DNA of 20,528 nt from assembly GCA_903895475.1 (NCBI GenBank), contig CAITUF010000131.1, positions 1-20,528 of the forward strand, read 5' to 3'. The translations under genes and the position numbers were made by a program. This stretch comes from an uncultured Opitutia bacterium (GTDB lineage Bacteria; Verrucomicrobiota; Verrucomicrobiia; Opitutales; UBA953). Positions 1-7,563 of this stretch are shown here, piece after piece. Positions within the stretch are counted from its first letter, which is position 1. Every line of letters begins with the position of its first letter. The notes below the pieces were generated by a model. The model was not told the origin of the DNA, searched no databases, and saw nothing but the letters and a program-made list of their open reading frames with translations.

Positions 1-2
1 AC

Positions 3-749
3 TACGTCGCATCAGATGCAATGGGCAACGCTACCGCTATTCTAGACGAGAACGGGAACGTCCTCGAACGTCGCAGTTACGAAGCCTTCGGCGAGATGAC
101 CTGCATGACGCCGGACGGCCTACCTACCGCAACCCGCCCCACAGAGGTAGATGTCGGATTTCAAGGCCAGATCTGCAATGAGGCTACCGACCTCTATCAT
201 ATGGGCTTCAGATGGTACAACCCAGCGCTAGGTAGATGGCTATCAAACGACCCCATCGGATTGTTAGCAGGGATAAACAGCAAAGCAGCATTTCACAACT
301 CACCTACATTAATCCAAGACCCAGACGGACTCGGAGGGCCTGAAAACATTATACCCTCCGAACTCCAACGCTTCGGCAAAGATGAAAGGGAGGAGGTCAT
401 TAAATACTTGGCTGAAAAGTATAAATGCGACCCAACAAAACAGAAAGAGGACTTAAAAAAGTGGGAAAAAGGAAGAGGCATACGCAGGAGCAGAATCTTC
501 TCTGGGAAAAAGCTGCGGATCGGACTTTCGACTGCTTTCTCCGCACTAATGCTTTCCGTAGAACAAAGTAGGGACGAAAATGGCGTCTCAATAGTCGAAC
601 ACCTTGTATTACCAAAAGGCACTTATATAGTTAACGAAGCCTATTACGACGAAGACGGCGACCTTCAATTAGAACGCCGCTACATATTCCCCAGCGACCC
701 TGAGTACAAATACTACCAAAAAATTGATGAAATCAAAAACGGCATCTAA
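3..749 (+). CDS. RHS repeat-associated core protein, C-terminal part (polymorphic toxin tip), 5' end outside window
   Basis: The frame is open from the first full codon at position 3, so this is the 3' end of a longer gene; the ATG at 21 is internal. The N-terminal half is a typical RHS/YD-repeat core end: a segment reading GNATAILDENGNVLERRSYEAFG, interrupted here only in quotation by its length limit, is followed by DLYHMGFRWYNPALGRWLS and NDPIG, and the core closes with DPDGL at about residue 103 counted from position 21. In this family the core forms a shell around a variable C-terminal effector released after this motif. About 137 residues follow. They are charged, lysine-rich and match no toxin fold I recognise. 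The tail is clearly AT-richer than acnA downstream, which fits a horizontally exchanged tip. The stop codon lies inside the next ORF, a usual toxin-immunity arrangement. RHS identity is secure; toxin activity is inferred. Confidence 0.88.
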   Translation, partial: YVASDAMGNATAILDENGNVLERRSYEAFGEMTCMTPDGLPTATRPTEVDVGFQGQICNEATDLYHMGFRWYNPALGRWLSNDPIGLLAGINSKAAFHNSPTLIQDPDGLGGPENIIPSELQRFGKDEREEVIKYLAEKYKCDPTKQKEDLKKWEKGRGIRRSRIFSGKKLRIGLSTAFSALMLSVEQSRDENGVSIVEHLVLPKGTYIVNEAYYDEDGDLQLERRYIFPSDPEYKYYQKIDEIKNGI

Positions 750-1152
750 TAGTCCCAAAAAGCACTCACTCCGGAAATACTTTTTCTCCTTAGTATTCAT
801 CCTCAACAAGAAAACAGGAGCCAGCCACAAGGAAGTACGGGTAACCGAAGAATGGAGAATCGTATCAGGGAAGACAAAAAAAGAAGCCACAAAGAAGATA
901 ATGAATTACATCCGTTGCGCCGAAAGTACGGAAATGATGTGCGAGCAGACCAAAGTAAAAGGATACTGGAAATTTACTGGCTTGCGAGGCGCCTGGATTA
1001 TAGAAGACGAACTAACTGATGGCGCTGAAATAGCTTGGTTTGACCACGGGAAAATTAGCAAAAAGAAACTAGGTTCATTGATAAATAGTGCCAACGCAGA
1101 CGTGAATCTGGCCGCCACAAGAAATTACATTCTCAACAGCATCCAGGCATGA
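724..1152 (+). CDS. Candidate immunity protein, DUF4288-like
   Basis: This 142-residue protein starts inside the end of the RHS gene, overlapping it by 26 bases, in another frame. The start is TTG at 724 or ATG at 727; the ATG is the more natural choice, and no clear ribosome binding site is visible. The protein is lysine-rich and has no signal peptide or membrane segment, so it should be cytoplasmic. The pattern YFFSLVFILN, then EEWRIVSGKTKKEA, then YWKFTGLRGAW and DELTDGAEIAW looks like the DUF4288 family as I remember it: an N-terminal strand, a helix after xxA, and a closing W-x-F-x-G with an acidic DG-E. This is a resemblance, not a search result. Its place directly behind a toxin tip suggests it protects the producer from that tip. 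Its AT-rich composition matches the tip and not the downstream genes. Confidence 0.68.
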   Translation: MMKSKTASNSPKKHSLRKYFFSLVFILNKKTGASHKEVRVTEEWRIVSGKTKKEATKKIMNYIRCAESTEMMCEQTKVKGYWKFTGLRGAWIIEDELTDGAEIAWFDHGKISKKKLGSLINSANADVNLAATRNYILNSIQA

Positions 1153-1409
1153 CCGCTCTGCATGGCAAAGCTCAAGAACAGCCAAGCATGACAGCAATCC
1201 GTGTGAGTATTGCCATTGGGGTAGTCACGGTTGGTTGGTCCAGCAGAGTTGATCGGGTCACGCTAAATGGTGCCAGTTTAAATGTTACCGAGGTACCAAG
1301 CTACCAAACCGCCGCCAAAATGCGCGATGCTGGACTTAAAGTGGAACTATCCCAAATTGTACCGCTTGCCGTCGGGAGTCCGACAGAGGAAAACTTTCCT
1401 GACTGTTGA
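1149..1409 (+). CDS. Doubtful small ORF coupled to the candidate immunity gene
   Basis: An 86-codon frame begins with an ATG that overlaps the stop codon of the preceding gene in an ATGA arrangement, which would allow translational coupling. The product begins MTALHGKAQEQPS and has a mildly hydrophobic stretch (RVSIAIGVVTVGW). I recognise no family. After the TGA at 1407-1409 the same frame stays open and encodes a Gly/Ala/Val-rich stretch (GVLAGLAGTLVFVGFLGDFF) near 1490-1550, so a longer gene could have been broken by a stop. It may equally be chance. I list it because of the coupling geometry only. Confidence 0.22.
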   Translation: MTALHGKAQEQPSMTAIRVSIAIGVVTVGWSSRVDRVTLNGASLNVTEVPSYQTAAKMRDAGLKVELSQIVPLAVGSPTEENFPDC

Positions 1410-1636
1410 CCGTCCATACCGTGGACGCCGCGTAGACGAGATTCCACATTACAAGGCACGCATTGGTCCGGATTGGCCGATAATGCTTCTGGCGTACTTG
1501 CAGGACTTGCTGGGACTTTAGTATTTGTTGGTTTTTTGGGGGATTTCTTTATCAGATTGCCCCGACCGCCTTCTTTGCTTTTGGCTATCCCTTCGCGGGG
1601 ACTTCCCTGCCCACTCCCTTTCACCAAAACTCCCCT
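1153..1636. other. Unassigned stretch between the RHS locus and acnA
   Basis: Apart from the doubtful ORF at 1149-1409 I see no convincing gene here. One plus frame at about 1410-1520 reads RPYRGRRVDEIPHYKARIGP, the kind of sequence found near orphan toxin tips, but it has no supporting start. Two frames overlap in this stretch, so it may be a decayed tip cassette. The last 100 bases before acnA are pyrimidine-rich and should contain its promoter and leader; I could not place a convincing -35/-10 pair. A short inverted repeat TCCC-TTCGC-GGGGA lies near 1590. Confidence 0.4.
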
Positions 1637-4330
1637 ATGGCACAAAAAGACCCGTTCAAAGCCCTCCGCCCGTTCACCGCTGGCGGCCAAACCGGCTCCC
1701 TCTACTCCCTGCCCGCCCTCGAACAGGCTGGCCACGGCAAGATCTCGCGCCTGCCGGTCTCCATCCGTCTCGTGCTCGAGTCGGTGCTCCGTAATTGCGA
1801 CGGCGTCGCGGTGACCGAGAACGACGTCAAGGCGCTCGCGCAGTGGAACGCCGCGAAGCCGGTCGATACGGAAATCCCGTTCGTCGTCGCGCGCATCGTG
1901 CTGCAGGACTTCACGGGCGTGCCTCTCCTCGTCGACCTCGCCGCCATGCGCGAAGCGGTCGCTCGTCTCGGTAAAGATAGCTCGGTGATCGAGCCGCTCG
2001 TCCCCGTCGACCTCGTCGTCGACCACTCGGTGCAAGTCGACCGCGCGGGTTCCGCTTCCTCGTTCCTCGAAAACCTGCGCCAAGAATTCGGCCGCAACAC
2101 CGAGCGCTACGAATTCCTCAAGTGGGGCATGCAGGCCTTCAAGACCTTCGGCGTCGTCCCGCCCGCCATCGGCATTGTCCACCAGGTCAACCTGGAATAC
2201 CTTGCGAAACTCGTCTTCCAGAAGGACGGCGTCTTCTACCCGGACACGCTCGTCGGCACCGACTCCCACACCACGATGATCAACGGCATCGGCGTCGTGG
2301 GTTGGGGCGTGGGCGGCATCGAAGCCGAAGCGGGCATGCTCGGTCAGCCGGTCTACTTCCAGACCCCTGAGGTCATCGGCGTCGAGCTCACGGGCCGCCT
2401 CCGTGAAGGCGTCACCGCCACCGACCTCACCCTCCGCCTCACCGAAATCCTCCGCAAGGCCAAGGTCGTCGGCAAGTTCGTCGAATTCTACGGCGAAGGC
2501 ACCGAAGCCCTCTCGCTCGCCGACCGCGCCACGATCGCCAACATGGCCCCGGAATACGGCGCCACGATGGGCTTCTTCCCGGTCGACGACAAGTCCCTCG
2601 AGTACCTCCGCCAGACCGGCCGCGACGAAAAACACGTCGAGCTCGTCCGCGAATACTACAAGGCCCAAGGCCTCTTCGGCATCCCGAAGGCCGGCAGCAT
2701 CGACTACACGCAGAACCTCACCCTCGACATCAGCACGGTCGTCCCTTGCGTCTCCGGTCCGAAGCGCCCGCAGGACCGCATTGACCTCCCCAAGATCAAG
2801 GACTCGTTCAACACGCTCTTCACCGCCGCCAAGGATAAGAACGGATTCGGCAAGGCCGACGCCGACCGTGGCGCTTCCGCTCCCGTGGGTGCGACCGGCC
2901 GCAGCCTGAAGCACGGCTCCGTCGTCATCGCCGCGATCACGTCCTGCACGAACACCTCCAACCCGTCCGTCATGGTCGCCGCTGGCCTCGTCGCCAAGAA
3001 GGCCGTCGAGAAGGGCTTGAAGGTGAACGCCAACGTGAAGTGCTCGCTCGCCCCAGGCTCCCGCGTGGTCACTGACTACCTCAACGAGACGAAGCTCACG
3101 CCGTACCTCGACCAGCTCGGCTTCAACCTCGTTGGCTACGGTTGCACGACCTGTATCGGCAACTCCGGCCCGCTCGACGCTGACATCGAAGGCGCCATCA
3201 AGACCGGCGACCTCGTCACCGCTTCGGTGCTCTCCGGTAACCGTAACTTCGAAGCCCGCGTCCACGGCGCCGTGAAGGCCAACTTCCTCATGTCGCCTCC
3301 CCTCGTCGTTGCGTTCGCCCTCGCCGGCCGCGCCGACATCGACCTCGACAACGAAGCGATCGGTACGGGCAGCGATGGCCAGCCCGTCTTCCTGAAGGAC
3401 CTCTGGCCCACGCAGGCCGAAGTCGCCGAGCACGTCGCCCGCGGCCTCAAGCCTGAGATGTTCAAGTCGAAGTACGCCCCCGACTCCCTCGCCAACGCCA
3501 CCGCCGAGTGGAAGGGCGTCCAAGGCGGTTCCGGCGCCCTCTTCAGCTGGAAAGAATCGTCCACCTACATCCAAGAGCCGCCGTTCTTCAAGGGCTTCTC
3601 GATGACGCCGCCCCCGGTGCCTTCCCTCGCGAAGCTCCGCCCGCTGGCCATCCTCGGCGACTCCGTCACGACCGACCACATCTCGCCTGCGGGTTCGTTC
3701 GCTGAGTCCACCCCAGCCGGCAAGTTCCTGCTCGCCGCGGGCGTGACGAAGAAGGACTTCAACTCGTACGGCTCGCGTCGCGGCAATGACCGTATCATGA
3801 CGCGCGGCACCTTCGCCAACACCCAGGTCAAGAACGTGATGGCCGACGGCAAGGAAGGCGGCTTCACCAAGGTCCAGCCTGAGGGCAAGATCGAGGCCAT
3901 CTACGACGCCTGCCAGACCTACGCGCAGCGCGGCGAAGGCATGATTGTCTTCGGCGGCGTCGATTACGGCATGGGCTCGTCCCGCGACTGGGCCGCCAAG
4001 GGCACTGCCCTCCTCGGCATCCGCGCCGTGGTCGCGCAGTCCTTCGAGCGAATCCACCGCTCCAACCTCCTCGGCATGGGCGTATTACCCCTCGAGTTCG
4101 CCGACGGTAAGAACGCCGCTTCGTACCACCTTGATGGCACTGAGACCTTCGACCTCGAAGGCCTCGCCAGCCCGATCAAGCCGAAGACCCCGGTGACCCT
4201 CGTCATCCGCCGCGCCAACGGCACGGTCGACAAGGCCGCGCTCATCGCCCGCATCGATACGGCCATCGAAGGCGAATACTACCGTCACGGTGGCATCCTG
4301 CCTTACGTCCTCCGTCAGATCCTGAAGTAA
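1637..4330 (+). CDS. acnA: Aconitate hydratase A (4Fe-4S), 897 aa
   Basis: This cytoplasmic enzyme interconverts citrate and isocitrate through cis-aconitate in the TCA cycle. The protein is full length for the AcnA/IRP1 family (about 890 residues). The three cluster-ligating cysteines are C437 in ITSCTNTSNPS and C503 and C506 in GCTTCIGNSGP. This numbering equals that given for human IRP1, so alignment is nearly gap-free up to there. DSHTTM (substrate loop), GVGGIEAEAGM and, in the C-terminal swivel domain, GDSVTTDHISPAG, NSYGSRRGNDR and YGMGSSRDWAAKG are all present. The ATG at 1637 gives the family N-terminus (FKALRPFTAGG). The gene appears monocistronic, with an intrinsic terminator 23 bases after the stop. 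Nothing is missing. AcnB is excluded because its domain order differs. Confidence 0.98.
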   Translation: MAQKDPFKALRPFTAGGQTGSLYSLPALEQAGHGKISRLPVSIRLVLESVLRNCDGVAVTENDVKALAQWNAAKPVDTEIPFVVARIVLQDFTGVPLLVDLAAMREAVARLGKDSSVIEPLVPVDLVVDHSVQVDRAGSASSFLENLRQEFGRNTERYEFLKWGMQAFKTFGVVPPAIGIVHQVNLEYLAKLVFQKDGVFYPDTLVGTDSHTTMINGIGVVGWGVGGIEAEAGMLGQPVYFQTPEVIGVELTGRLREGVTATDLTLRLTEILRKAKVVGKFVEFYGEGTEALSLADRATIANMAPEYGATMGFFPVDDKSLEYLRQTGRDEKHVELVREYYKAQGLFGIPKAGSIDYTQNLTLDISTVVPCVSGPKRPQDRIDLPKIKDSFNTLFTAAKDKNGFGKADADRGASAPVGATGRSLKHGSVVIAAITSCTNTSNPSVMVAAGLVAKKAVEKGLKVNANVKCSLAPGSRVVTDYLNETKLTPYLDQLGFNLVGYGCTTCIGNSGPLDADIEGAIKTGDLVTASVLSGNRNFEARVHGAVKANFLMSPPLVVAFALAGRADIDLDNEAIGTGSDGQPVFLKDLWPTQAEVAEHVARGLKPEMFKSKYAPDSLANATAEWKGVQGGSGALFSWKESSTYIQEPPFFKGFSMTPPPVPSLAKLRPLAILGDSVTTDHISPAGSFAESTPAGKFLLAAGVTKKDFNSYGSRRGNDRIMTRGTFANTQVKNVMADGKEGGFTKVQPEGKIEAIYDACQTYAQRGEGMIVFGGVDYGMGSSRDWAAKGTALLGIRAVVAQSFERIHRSNLLGMGVLPLEFADGKNAASYHLDGTETFDLEGLASPIKPKTPVTLVIRRANGTVDKAALIARIDTAIEGEYYRHGGILPYVLRQILK

Positions 4331-4352
4331 GCGTTCGACTACCGGCAAAACC

Positions 4353-4387
4353 AAGGGCGACTCCACCAGGGGTCGCCCTTTTTGTTT
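4353..4387 (+). terminator. Intrinsic terminator after acnA
   Basis: AAGGGCGAC at 4353-4361 pairs with GTCGCCCTT at 4372-4380 (9 bp, 10-base loop), followed directly by a T-rich run (TTTTTGTTT). It lies just after the acnA stop and is well formed for Rho-independent termination. It separates acnA from the small lipoprotein gene. Confidence 0.88.
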
Positions 4388-4450
4388 AGGAGGTCGCCGA
4401 GGCATTAGGTTTGACGGTTTCCTTTAACCAATTCGACTCAATGCATCCCC

Positions 4451-4846
4451 ATGCGCCCGCTCCTCGCCTTTTTCGTCGGACTATCCCTACTCGGCCTCAT
4501 CGCCTGTAAGCAACCCGACCCGACCCCCGTCCTGCGCCAGCGCTTCGAGCTGCTTGCGAAGAACATCTGCAACAACCAGCCCGAAGCCTGCGTGGATCTT
4601 GTCGACCCCGTCTACGTCCGCGCCCAAGGCACCGATAAAGTCGTCGGATCGTTCAAGTTCATGGTCGGCTACTACAAGTTCCTGAACATCCAGGAGAATA
4701 AGGTGCGCATCGACGAAGTCCTCGTCCTCCCTGCCGGCAAGACGGCCGAAATCCGCTACAGCCTGCAGGTCAACGGCGAGTGGAAACCGCAGGATAAGCC
4801 CACGAATTGGCTCTTGGTCGACGGTCAGTGGTTCCTGCGCCTCTGA
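4451..4846 (+). CDS. Small hypothetical lipoprotein, 131 aa
   Basis: The N-terminus is a short basic stretch (MRP), a hydrophobic segment at residues 4-17, and a lipobox LIAC with the acylated cysteine at C19, so this should be a membrane-anchored lipoprotein facing the periplasm. The mature part of about 112 residues has a compact alpha/beta look: a helical start (LRQRFELLAKNICNNQPEAC), then a segment with VVGSFKFMVGYYKFLNI, and strands ending WLLVDGQWFLRL. That ending, a Trp-rich strand pair, resembles NTF2-like or DUF4878-type lipoproteins, where the last strands read as a question of dose or cargo; this is a loose likeness only. Function unknown. It follows the acnA terminator and so needs its own promoter. 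The membrane protein gene starts 41 bases downstream. Confidence 0.8.
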   Translation: MRPLLAFFVGLSLLGLIACKQPDPTPVLRQRFELLAKNICNNQPEACVDLVDPVYVRAQGTDKVVGSFKFMVGYYKFLNIQENKVRIDEVLVLPAGKTAEIRYSLQVNGEWKPQDKPTNWLLVDGQWFLRL

Positions 4847-4887
4847 CCATGACGCACGGGCAGCCACACGCTTAAGCCCTTGGCACG

Positions 4888-5316
4888 ATGCCCACGACCG
4901 AGGAGAAAATGCCCTTCGATTGGCGGCCTTATGCTTGGCACGCCTTGGTTTGCATCCTGCTCGCTGGACTGTTCGTAGCGGGCGTTTCCTTGGCCGAAAG
5001 TCGGCCTTTCACGGCTGACCGATACATCGACTTCCTGGCGATGGCCGTGCTGGCCGGCGGTGCGGGGTTGCCCCTGACGCTTGGGCGCATCCTCTTTACG
5101 GCCTTACGTGCGCCGATCGAGCCGGACGAGGCCCTTGAACCAGAAGCACGCTCACGGCGGAGGCAATACCGCGTCGTCTATTGGTTCGGCGTGGCCATGC
5201 TCTCCCTCGGTGCCGCGCTCTTGCTTCTCTTTGCGGTCAGCATCGGGACTGGCCATGGCGAATGGGTGAGCTGGTTCCCGAGCACCGGGCGCTCCCGCTA
5301 CCGCTTCCTCTTCTAG
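4888..5316 (+). CDS. Hypothetical three-helix inner-membrane protein
   Basis: This 142-residue protein has three predicted membrane segments, at about residues 15-36 (ALVCILLAGLFVAGVSLA), 48-68 (FLAMAVLAGGAGLPLTLG) and 97-118 (YWFGVAMLSLGAALLLLFAV), with a charged cytoplasmic-type loop between the last two (PDEALEPEARSRRRQYR). No family is recognised. The start is uncertain: ATG at 4888 gives the full ORF, but an AGGAG at 4901-4905 sits just before the in-frame ATG at 4909 (MPFDWRPY), which may be the true start. It lies between a lipoprotein gene and aroQ on the same strand; a shared transcript is possible but no function follows from that. Confidence 0.65.
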   Translation: MPTTEEKMPFDWRPYAWHALVCILLAGLFVAGVSLAESRPFTADRYIDFLAMAVLAGGAGLPLTLGRILFTALRAPIEPDEALEPEARSRRRQYRVVYWFGVAMLSLGAALLLLFAVSIGTGHGEWVSWFPSTGRSRYRFLF

Positions 5317-5367
5317 GCCTGCCCATTGCGTCTTGCCCGTCCAGCCGGATGGCCTAAACCTATCGGC

Positions 5368-5859
5368 ATGGAAATCGGCGTCATCAACGGACCCAACCTC
5401 GACCGACTCGGCAAGCGCGAGCCGGAAGTCTATGGCCATGCCACCCTCGCCGACCTCGAAGCGCAGATCGCCGCGCACGCGAAGAAGTCCGGCGTGAAGA
5501 CCCGCTTCTTCCAGTCCAACCACGAAGGCAAACTCATCGACACCATCGCCAAGTGGGCGGACGACGGCGTGAAGTTCCTCGTCATCAACCCGGGTGGCCA
5601 CACGCACGTCAGCGTCGCCCTCCGCGACTGCATCGCCGGCAGCGGCCTCAAGACCGTCGAGGTGCACATCTCGAATATCTACAAGCGGGAAGAATTCCGC
5701 CACAAGTCCGTCACGGCCTCCGCCTGCGAAGGCGTCATCACCGGCCTCGGTTTCCCGGGCTACCTACTCGCCGTCGATTACCTCATCGCGCAGAATCAGC
5801 CCGCAACCAAAGCCAAGGCCAAGCCCGTCGCGAAGAAGAAGGCTAAGTCCAAGAAGTAA
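5368..5859 (+). CDS. aroQ: 3-dehydroquinate dehydratase, type II, with Lys/Ala-rich tail
   Basis: This enzyme converts 3-dehydroquinate to 3-dehydroshikimate in the shikimate pathway; type II enzymes are cytoplasmic dodecamers. The family signature is complete: INGPNLDRLGKREPEVYG with R17 and catalytic Y22, the N51-H52-E53-G54 loop, INPGGHTHVSVALRD with N74, and VEVHISN with catalytic H100, followed by REEFRHKS. I chose the ATG at 5368 because it gives the family N-terminus (MEIGVINGPNL); an earlier in-frame start at 5326 would add 14 unrelated residues. The catalytic domain ends near residue 145. A tail of about 18 residues, almost only Lys, Ala and Pro, follows (KAKAKPVAKKKAKSKK). Such tails are not usual in this family and resemble histone H1-like sequences; their role is unknown. 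Confidence 0.95.
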   Translation: MEIGVINGPNLDRLGKREPEVYGHATLADLEAQIAAHAKKSGVKTRFFQSNHEGKLIDTIAKWADDGVKFLVINPGGHTHVSVALRDCIAGSGLKTVEVHISNIYKREEFRHKSVTASACEGVITGLGFPGYLLAVDYLIAQNQPATKAKAKPVAKKKAKSKK

Positions 5860-5927
5860 GCCGTTGGCCTGTGGGCCGCGACTCCATCTAGGCTTTCCTC
5901 CCTTCGGCTTTGGTTCATAAAGCCGAC

Positions 5928-7490
5928 ATGCCCCGTTTCCTTGCCCTCCTGCTGGCCTGGCTGGCCGTAGCCCCCGCCACCGCCGCTCAACCGAACATCG
6001 TCGTCATCCTGGTCGATGACATGGGCTGGGCCGACATCGGTTGCTACGGCTCCGAAATCCCCACCCCGAACCTCGATAAGCTCGCCGCCAACGGCCTGCG
6101 CTTCACGCAGTTCTACAACACGGGACGCTGCTGTCCGACCCGCGCCGCCCTCCTGACGGGCCTGTACTCTCACCAGACCGGCGTCGGCCACATGATGGAG
6201 AACCGCAACGTGCCTGGCTACCAAGGCAGACTGAACGAGCGCTGCGCCACGATCGCGGAAGCACTCAAGCCCGCCGGATACTTCACCGCCATGACGGGCA
6301 AATGGCACGTCGGCCAAGAGCAAGGCGTGACCCCGAGCAATCGCGGCTTTGACCGCAGCCTCAATGCCGCCGCGGGGGGCTTCTATCTGCCGGAGTCCAA
6401 GCGTGCGAAGCTCTTCCTCGACGGCCAAGCCATCGCCAACGATGACCCGCGCCTCCCGAAGCAGTGGTACTCGACAGACCTCTGGACGACCTACGGGCTG
6501 AAGTTCATCGATGAGGCGCGCGCCGCCAAGAAACCGTTCTTCCTCTACTTGGCGCACAATGCGCCGCACTTCCCCCTGCAAGCGCCCGCCGAGGAGATCG
6601 CCAAATTCCGCGGCAAGTACCTCGCTGGCTGGGGCCAACTCCGCAACCAACGCCATGCCCGCCAACTCGAACTGGGCTTGCTTGACCCCAGCTGGAAACT
6701 TTCGCCCCGCCCGGACACCATCAAGGCTTGGACGAGCTATACCGACGAAGAAAAAGCCCGGTTTGACCATCTCATGTCCGTCTACGCCGCGACGGTGACG
6801 CTGATGGATAAGGCGATCGGAGAGCTTGTGGCCGGCCTGAAGGAACGCGGTGAACTCGATAACACGCTGATCCTCTTCCTCAGCGACAACGGCGGTAACG
6901 CCGAGTCGGGCATCGCGGGCCGGACCGAAGGGGACCCGACCAAGGCGAACTCTGAGTGGTATTGCGGCGAGAGCTGGGCCTTCCTACAGAACACGCCTTT
7001 CCGCCGCTACAAGCACTTCAACCACGAAGGCGGCATCGCCAGCCCGCTGATCGCCCACTGGCCCAACGGCATCAAGGCCCGCAACGAACTCCGCACGCAA
7101 CCTGGCCACCTCATCGACATCCTGCCCACTTGCCTGGAAGTCGCCGCCACTACCCCACTCAAAGAACGTAACGGCGTGGCCGTGCTGCCGCCGGAAGGCC
7201 GCAGCCTACTCCCAGCCTTCGCCAACCAGCCCATCCAACGCGAAGCCCTGTATTGGGAACATGAAGGCAATGCCGCCGTACGCGTCGGCGACCTCAAGCT
7301 CGTGCGCACTGGCCGAAATGGCGCTTGGGAACTCTACGACCTCCGTAAGGACCGGACCGAACTCCTGAACCTAGCCGAAGCGCAGCCTGATAAGGTCAAG
7401 GAGCTCGCCGCCCTCTGGGAAGCCTGGGCCATCCGCGCGCAAGTGAAGCCCTACCCCGAAGCCGCCGGCAAGAAAGCCAAGGCGAAGTAA
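5928..7490 (+). CDS. Secreted sulfatase (arylsulfatase A-like), 520 aa
   Basis: This hydrolyses sulfate esters, probably of polysaccharides, outside the cytoplasm. Residues 1-20 form a signal peptide (MPRFLALLLAWLAVAPATAA). The sulfatase domain follows at once: NIVVILVDDMGW with metal ligands D30 and D31, and the formylglycine motif C68-C-P-T-R72 followed by AALLTG, which fits C-x-P-x-R. MTGKWHVG carries the conserved K125 and H127, LAHNAPHFPL a substrate histidine, and FLSDNGGN the metal ligands D320 and N321. Start: ATG at 5928 gives the signal peptide; an in-frame TTG at 5910 is less likely. The C-terminus is Lys/Ala-rich (GKKAKAK). Activity needs a formylglycine-generating enzyme, which is not in this window. 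It is the first gene of a three-gene hydrolase cluster. Substrate cannot be told from sequence. Confidence 0.95.
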   Translation: MPRFLALLLAWLAVAPATAAQPNIVVILVDDMGWADIGCYGSEIPTPNLDKLAANGLRFTQFYNTGRCCPTRAALLTGLYSHQTGVGHMMENRNVPGYQGRLNERCATIAEALKPAGYFTAMTGKWHVGQEQGVTPSNRGFDRSLNAAAGGFYLPESKRAKLFLDGQAIANDDPRLPKQWYSTDLWTTYGLKFIDEARAAKKPFFLYLAHNAPHFPLQAPAEEIAKFRGKYLAGWGQLRNQRHARQLELGLLDPSWKLSPRPDTIKAWTSYTDEEKARFDHLMSVYAATVTLMDKAIGELVAGLKERGELDNTLILFLSDNGGNAESGIAGRTEGDPTKANSEWYCGESWAFLQNTPFRRYKHFNHEGGIASPLIAHWPNGIKARNELRTQPGHLIDILPTCLEVAATTPLKERNGVAVLPPEGRSLLPAFANQPIQREALYWEHEGNAAVRVGDLKLVRTGRNGAWELYDLRKDRTELLNLAEAQPDKVKELAALWEAWAIRAQVKPYPEAAGKKAKAK

Positions 7491-7563
7491 CCCTCTGCCG
7501 GGCGACGCCACCCCTGTCTTAACATACGCTTAAGGTAGGGTTTGGTATCCTTGTTCGCAATCC

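Noticed and set aside
1301..4057. Very long 918-codon minus-strand ORF
   Set aside because: It is antisense to acnA and mirrors its high third-position GC; the protein is low-complexity Arg/Asp/Glu/Val/Gly without any family features.
4411..4440. TTGACG as a -35 box before the small lipoprotein gene
   Set aside because: No acceptable -10 box lies at the right distance.
5152..5703. 183-codon minus-strand ORF
   Set aside because: It opposes aroQ and the membrane protein gene and has the typical GC-driven composition of a shadow frame.
5796..6770. 324-codon minus-strand ORF
   Set aside because: Antisense shadow of the first sulfatase and the aroQ tail; no recognisable domain.
7519..7551. TTAACA / TATCCT as a promoter before the phosphoesterase gene
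   Set aside because: The spacer is 21 bases and both boxes are weak; I could not support it.
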